This document shows positions 61,707-64,000 of a stretch of 64,000 nt of DNA, one piece after another (position 1 is the stretch's first letter; each line of letters opens with the position of its first letter). The notes under the pieces are model-generated. The model was not told where the DNA came from and searched no databases. It saw only the letters and a list, made by a program, of their open reading frames with translations. Location of the stretch: NCBI GenBank assembly GCA_964353555.1, contig CAYGWM010000008.1, positions 1 to 64,000 of the forward strand, read 5' to 3'. This DNA is from PR03 sp964353555 (GTDB taxonomy: Bacteria; Myxococcota_A; UBA9160; PR03). Position numbers and translations under genes: made by a program.

Positions 61707-62645
61707 ATGCCCGAAGTTCCGAACCAGGCCTGGCTCGAGAGCATCTTCCAGGCCACCAAGAACTGGGGCCGCTGGGGCGCCGAAGACGAGCGCGGCGCGT
61801 TGAACTTCATCACACCGCAGATCCGGGCGAACGCCGCGACGCTGGTGCGCGATGGCGTCGCGGTGAGCTGCGCGCGCGATCTCGCGGTCGATCCGTCGCC
61901 CGAGAATCCACGCCCCACGCAGCACCACATGCTGGTCGCGGGCGACGCAGCGGATCTGTGGGGAACACCCGGGGTCGGCGCGACGATGGACTTCGTCGGC
62001 GTCGCGTGTCACGGCATGGCGACGTCGCACATCGACGCGTTCTGCCACATCGCGGTCGACGGCCGCCTCTTCAACGGCTTCCCGGTCACCGACGTGAAGA
62101 GCACCGGCGCGCAGCGCGGCAGCATCCTGTGCGCGGCCGACGGCATCGTCGGTCGCGGCGTGCTGCTCGACATGCCGCGGCTGCGCGGCGCCCCATGGCT
62201 GGAACCCAGCGACGCCATCCTGCCCGAAGAACTCGAGCGCGCCGAAGCCGCGCAGGGCGTGCGCGCCCGCGAAGGCGACATCCTGCTGATCTCGACCGGT
62301 CGCGACGCGCGTCGCGCCAAGCACGGTCCATGGGATCCGAACGGCGTCGGCCTCGCCGGTCTCGACCCGCGCTGCATTCCCTGGCTCGGCGAACGCTGCA
62401 TCGCGGTGCTCGGCTGCGACGGCGTGTCGGATCCGTTGCCCGCGTCGAAGATCCCGAAATGGCCGCTGCCGCTGCACCAGTGCTGCCTCGTCGGCATGGG
62501 CGTGCACCTGCTCGACAACCTTGCGCTCGCCGAACTCGCTAGCGCGTGCGCGGAACGAAATCGCTGGGAGTTCCTGTTCACGGTGGCGCCGCTGCGGATT
62601 CGCGGCGGCACCGGATCGCCGGTCAACCCGATCGCGATGCTCTGA
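61707..62645 (+). CDS. Cyclase-family hydrolase (kynurenine-formamidase-like)
   Basis: 312 residues. The metal-binding motif is H102-G-M-A-T-S-H108-I-D110-A-F-C-H114, a variant of the HxGTHxDxPxH signature of the Cyclase/KynB family. The block VLGCDGVSDPLPASKIPKWPLPLHQCCLVGMGVHLLDNL follows. These enzymes hydrolyse formyl-amides or cyclic substrates using Zn or Mn. ATG 61707 follows AGGAGA. It is divergent from the P450 and convergent with the esterase gene (5 bp apart), suggesting an aromatic or xenobiotic pathway, but no tryptophan-pathway genes are present. Confidence 0.88.
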   Translation: MPEVPNQAWLESIFQATKNWGRWGAEDERGALNFITPQIRANAATLVRDGVAVSCARDLAVDPSPENPRPTQHHMLVAGDAADLWGTPGVGATMDFVGVACHGMATSHIDAFCHIAVDGRLFNGFPVTDVKSTGAQRGSILCAADGIVGRGVLLDMPRLRGAPWLEPSDAILPEELERAEAAQGVRAREGDILLISTGRDARRAKHGPWDPNGVGLAGLDPRCIPWLGERCIAVLGCDGVSDPLPASKIPKWPLPLHQCCLVGMGVHLLDNLALAELASACAERNRWEFLFTVAPLRIRGGTGSPVNPIAML

Positions 62646-62650
62646 AACCG

Positions 62651-63661
62651 TTACGCGCTGCGCATCGGCAGCTGCGCGACGAGCCAGCGCGCAGCCGCTT
62701 CGACCGAGCGCGCGCCTTCGGGCAGCAGCGCCGCCTGGAGCTGCCAGTCGTGGAACATGGCGGGCTCGGTTTCGAGCGTGACGTCCACACCGGCCGCGCG
62801 CGCGCGCTGCGCGAACGCGACGACCTGATCGTGCAACACCTCGGCGCCACCAACCTGGATCAGCAACGGCGGCAGACCGTCGAGTCTCGCGTCGATCGGA
62901 AATGCGCGCGGATCGCGCGGCGAGCCGCGCGGCAGGTAGTCCTCGGCCCAGCCGACGAGCAGTTCGCGGTCGCCGAAATCGACCGCTGCATTCGTGTCCA
63001 TCGAACCGCCCGCTGCGAGCAGATCGACCCACGGACAGAAAAGCACGGCCGCGGCCGGAAGCGGATCGCCGGCGTCGCGCAGCGAACAGAGTGTTGCCGC
63101 GGCGAGATTGCCGCCCGCCGAGTCGCCACCGAGCGCAACCTGCGCGGGATCCGCGCCCTGCGCGTAGAGCCAGCGCACGGCGGCAAGCGCATCGTCGTGC
63201 GCAGCCGGGAAGCGATGCTCGGGCGCGAGTCGATACTCGATGCCGAGCACGCGCGCCTCCGCCAGCACCGCGAGCCCCGCCATCAACTCCGCATGCGTGG
63301 TGCGCGGCGAGCCGAATACGAAGCCGCCGCCGTGGCAGTAGATGATCGTGCGGGTCGGTGCGGGCCCGCCGAGCGGCACGAACCAGCGCGCCCGCACGCC
63401 GCCGGCATCGATGTCCTCGGTGCGCACGCGCTTGCCGAACGGCGCCGGCGTTGGCGCGAGGTCGAGCACCGCGCGCAGCCACGGCACACCGCGACGCTTC
63501 GAGCGCATCATGATCGCCTGCATGCCGGCAGCGATCAGTTCCACCTGCCACGTCCAGCCGGCCCGCGCCGGTCCTTTCGTGATGCGGCGCAGCGCTGCGC
63601 GCGCCTGCCCGACGAGCATCACGACGACCAGCTCCGCGAACAGCGCCGCCCGCGCGATCAA
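62651..63661 (-). CDS. Hormone-sensitive-lipase-type alpha/beta hydrolase (fold 3)
   Basis: 336 residues. The oxyanion motif is IIYCHGGGFVFGSPRTTH, the nucleophile is in VALGGDSAGGNLAAATL, acid PAHDDALAAVRWLYAQG, and histidine TEPAMFHDWQLQAALLPEG (MFHD). This is the esterase/lipase family IV (HSL). The N-terminus from TTG 63661 (ARAALFAELVVVMLVGQARAA) is hydrophobic and could be a membrane or cap helix. TTG overlaps the upstream UGSC-like stop (TTGA). Confidence 0.9.
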   Translation of the reverse strand: MIARAALFAELVVVMLVGQARAALRRITKGPARAGWTWQVELIAAGMQAIMMRSKRRGVPWLRAVLDLAPTPAPFGKRVRTEDIDAGGVRARWFVPLGGPAPTRTIIYCHGGGFVFGSPRTTHAELMAGLAVLAEARVLGIEYRLAPEHRFPAAHDDALAAVRWLYAQGADPAQVALGGDSAGGNLAAATLCSLRDAGDPLPAAAVLFCPWVDLLAAGGSMDTNAAVDFGDRELLVGWAEDYLPRGSPRDPRAFPIDARLDGLPPLLIQVGGAEVLHDQVVAFAQRARAAGVDVTLETEPAMFHDWQLQAALLPEGARSVEAAARWLVAQLPMRSA

Positions 63662-64000
63662 GACGCTTTCCCCACGAGCGCCGCGATCACCTGCTCGAAC
63701 GCGGCATCGGCGATCGCATCCATCTCGGCGTCGCTGCGGTCCTGGATCGGGTGCTCGACATAGACGGCGGCCGGATCGGCGCCGAGCGCGCGNNNNNNNN
63801 NNNNNNNNNNNNNNNNNNNNNNNNNNNNNNNNNNNNNNNNNNNNNNNNNNNNNNNNNNNNNNNNNNNNNNNNNNNNNNNNNNNNNNNNNNNNGCGATGTC
63901 GAGCAGGCCGACCGTCACGCCCGCAAGTGACGCGAGGCGCGGCAGACGCGGGCGCTGCGCGAGCTGTCGCTCGCCGGTGGGGTCGAGAACGATGCGCGGC
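63658..64000 (-). CDS. UGSC-family-like protein, partial (window edge) and broken by a gap
   Basis: Only the two ends are visible. The upstream part (63893-64000) reads IVLDPTGERQLAQRPRLPRL followed by ASLAGVTVGLLDI, and the downstream part (63658-63792) ends VYVEHPIQDRSDAEMDAIADAAFEQVIAALVGKAS. This pattern fits the N- and C-termini of UGSC-type proteins, in which a U/C-G-S-C motif, sometimes with selenocysteine, lies between. That motif would fall in the gap, so I cannot tell Cys from UGA. Neighbouring P450, cyclase and esterase genes give no further hint. Confidence 0.6.
   Translation of the reverse strand, partial: PRIVLDPTGERQLAQRPRLPRLASLAGVTVGLLDIXXXXXXXXXXXXXXXXXXXXXXXXXXXXXXXXXXRALGADPAAVYVEHPIQDRSDAEMDAIADAAFEQVIAALVGKAS
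63793..63892. other. Assembly gap (100 N) in the UGSC-like gene
   Basis: A placeholder gap. The flanks do not overlap each other. The missing sequence should include the active-site motif. Confidence 0.92.

Overview
This is a GC-rich bacterial scaffold with dense coding, four 100-N assembly gaps and no tRNA, rRNA, CRISPR, IS element or phage gene that I can see. The gene mix includes PlsB, a YhcB/ZapG-like protein, a wax ester synthase/DGAT, a very large Ser/Thr kinase, a cytochrome P450, a cyclase-family hydrolase, a CysA-type sulfate ABC ATPase and many lipoproteins and exported proteins. This suggests a Gram-negative, probably uncultivated relative of Myxococcota or a neighbouring former deltaproteobacterial lineage. 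That placement is inference from gene content and base composition only. The 55-bp duplication beside one gap indicates a short-read de Bruijn graph assembly.

Layout. 1-818: partial CysA. 840-4436: TetR regulator with a visible promoter and operator, a COQ4-like protein, a TIM-barrel hydrolase-like protein and a Uma2 protein. 4441-8749: EamA transporter, a 7TM sensor kinase, and a MocR regulator broken by a gap with its small membrane partner. 8774-13087: CMD-family protein, two alpha/beta hydrolases, a membrane glycosyltransferase-like protein and an exported protein. 13297-19850: VOC protein, a peroxiredoxin/thioredoxin-like pair, a ZapG-like protein, a membrane-anchored hydrolase and plsB. 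19861-22438: a ThiZ-ThiX-ThiY-like ABC importer. 22442-24843: small membrane protein and an N-acyl-D-amino-acid deacylase split by a false gap.

25069-32036 is the most interesting region. It is a tightly packed same-strand cluster encoding PspA, an inner-membrane-anchored ABC substrate-binding domain fused to a peptidoglycan-binding OmpA domain, an ABC permease, an ABC ATPase, a membrane hairpin/coiled-coil protein and a tandem AAA protein with a degenerate first domain. I read it as an envelope-associated machine that links peptidoglycan, an ABC-type membrane complex and PspA/AAA membrane maintenance. No function is demonstrated.

32105-36155 (minus): GST, enolase-superfamily enzyme, amidohydrolase and GNAT acetyltransferase. 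36393-39053: M1 aminopeptidase. 39082-59577 is about 20 kb on the minus strand. In transcription order it holds a receptor-like Ser/Thr kinase, sucA, wax ester synthase/DGAT, a DUF547 protein, then glgC-glgA-glgX-malQ-glgP, and a DsbA-like lipoprotein. The genes from sucA to glgP suggest coordinated carbon storage as neutral lipid and glycogen. 59655-64000: cupin, rhodanese, P450, cyclase-family hydrolase, HSL-type esterase and a gap-broken UGSC-like protein.

Three recurrent features stand out. First, four copies of a short intergenic repeat (core TAACYTGACGCCCGGCACC) lie at the 3' sides of genes. Second, adjacent genes often share a four-base NTGA start/stop overlap, including TTGA and CTGA forms. 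Third, some genes have a TAGAAT-like -10 element so close to the start codon that their mRNAs may be leaderless.
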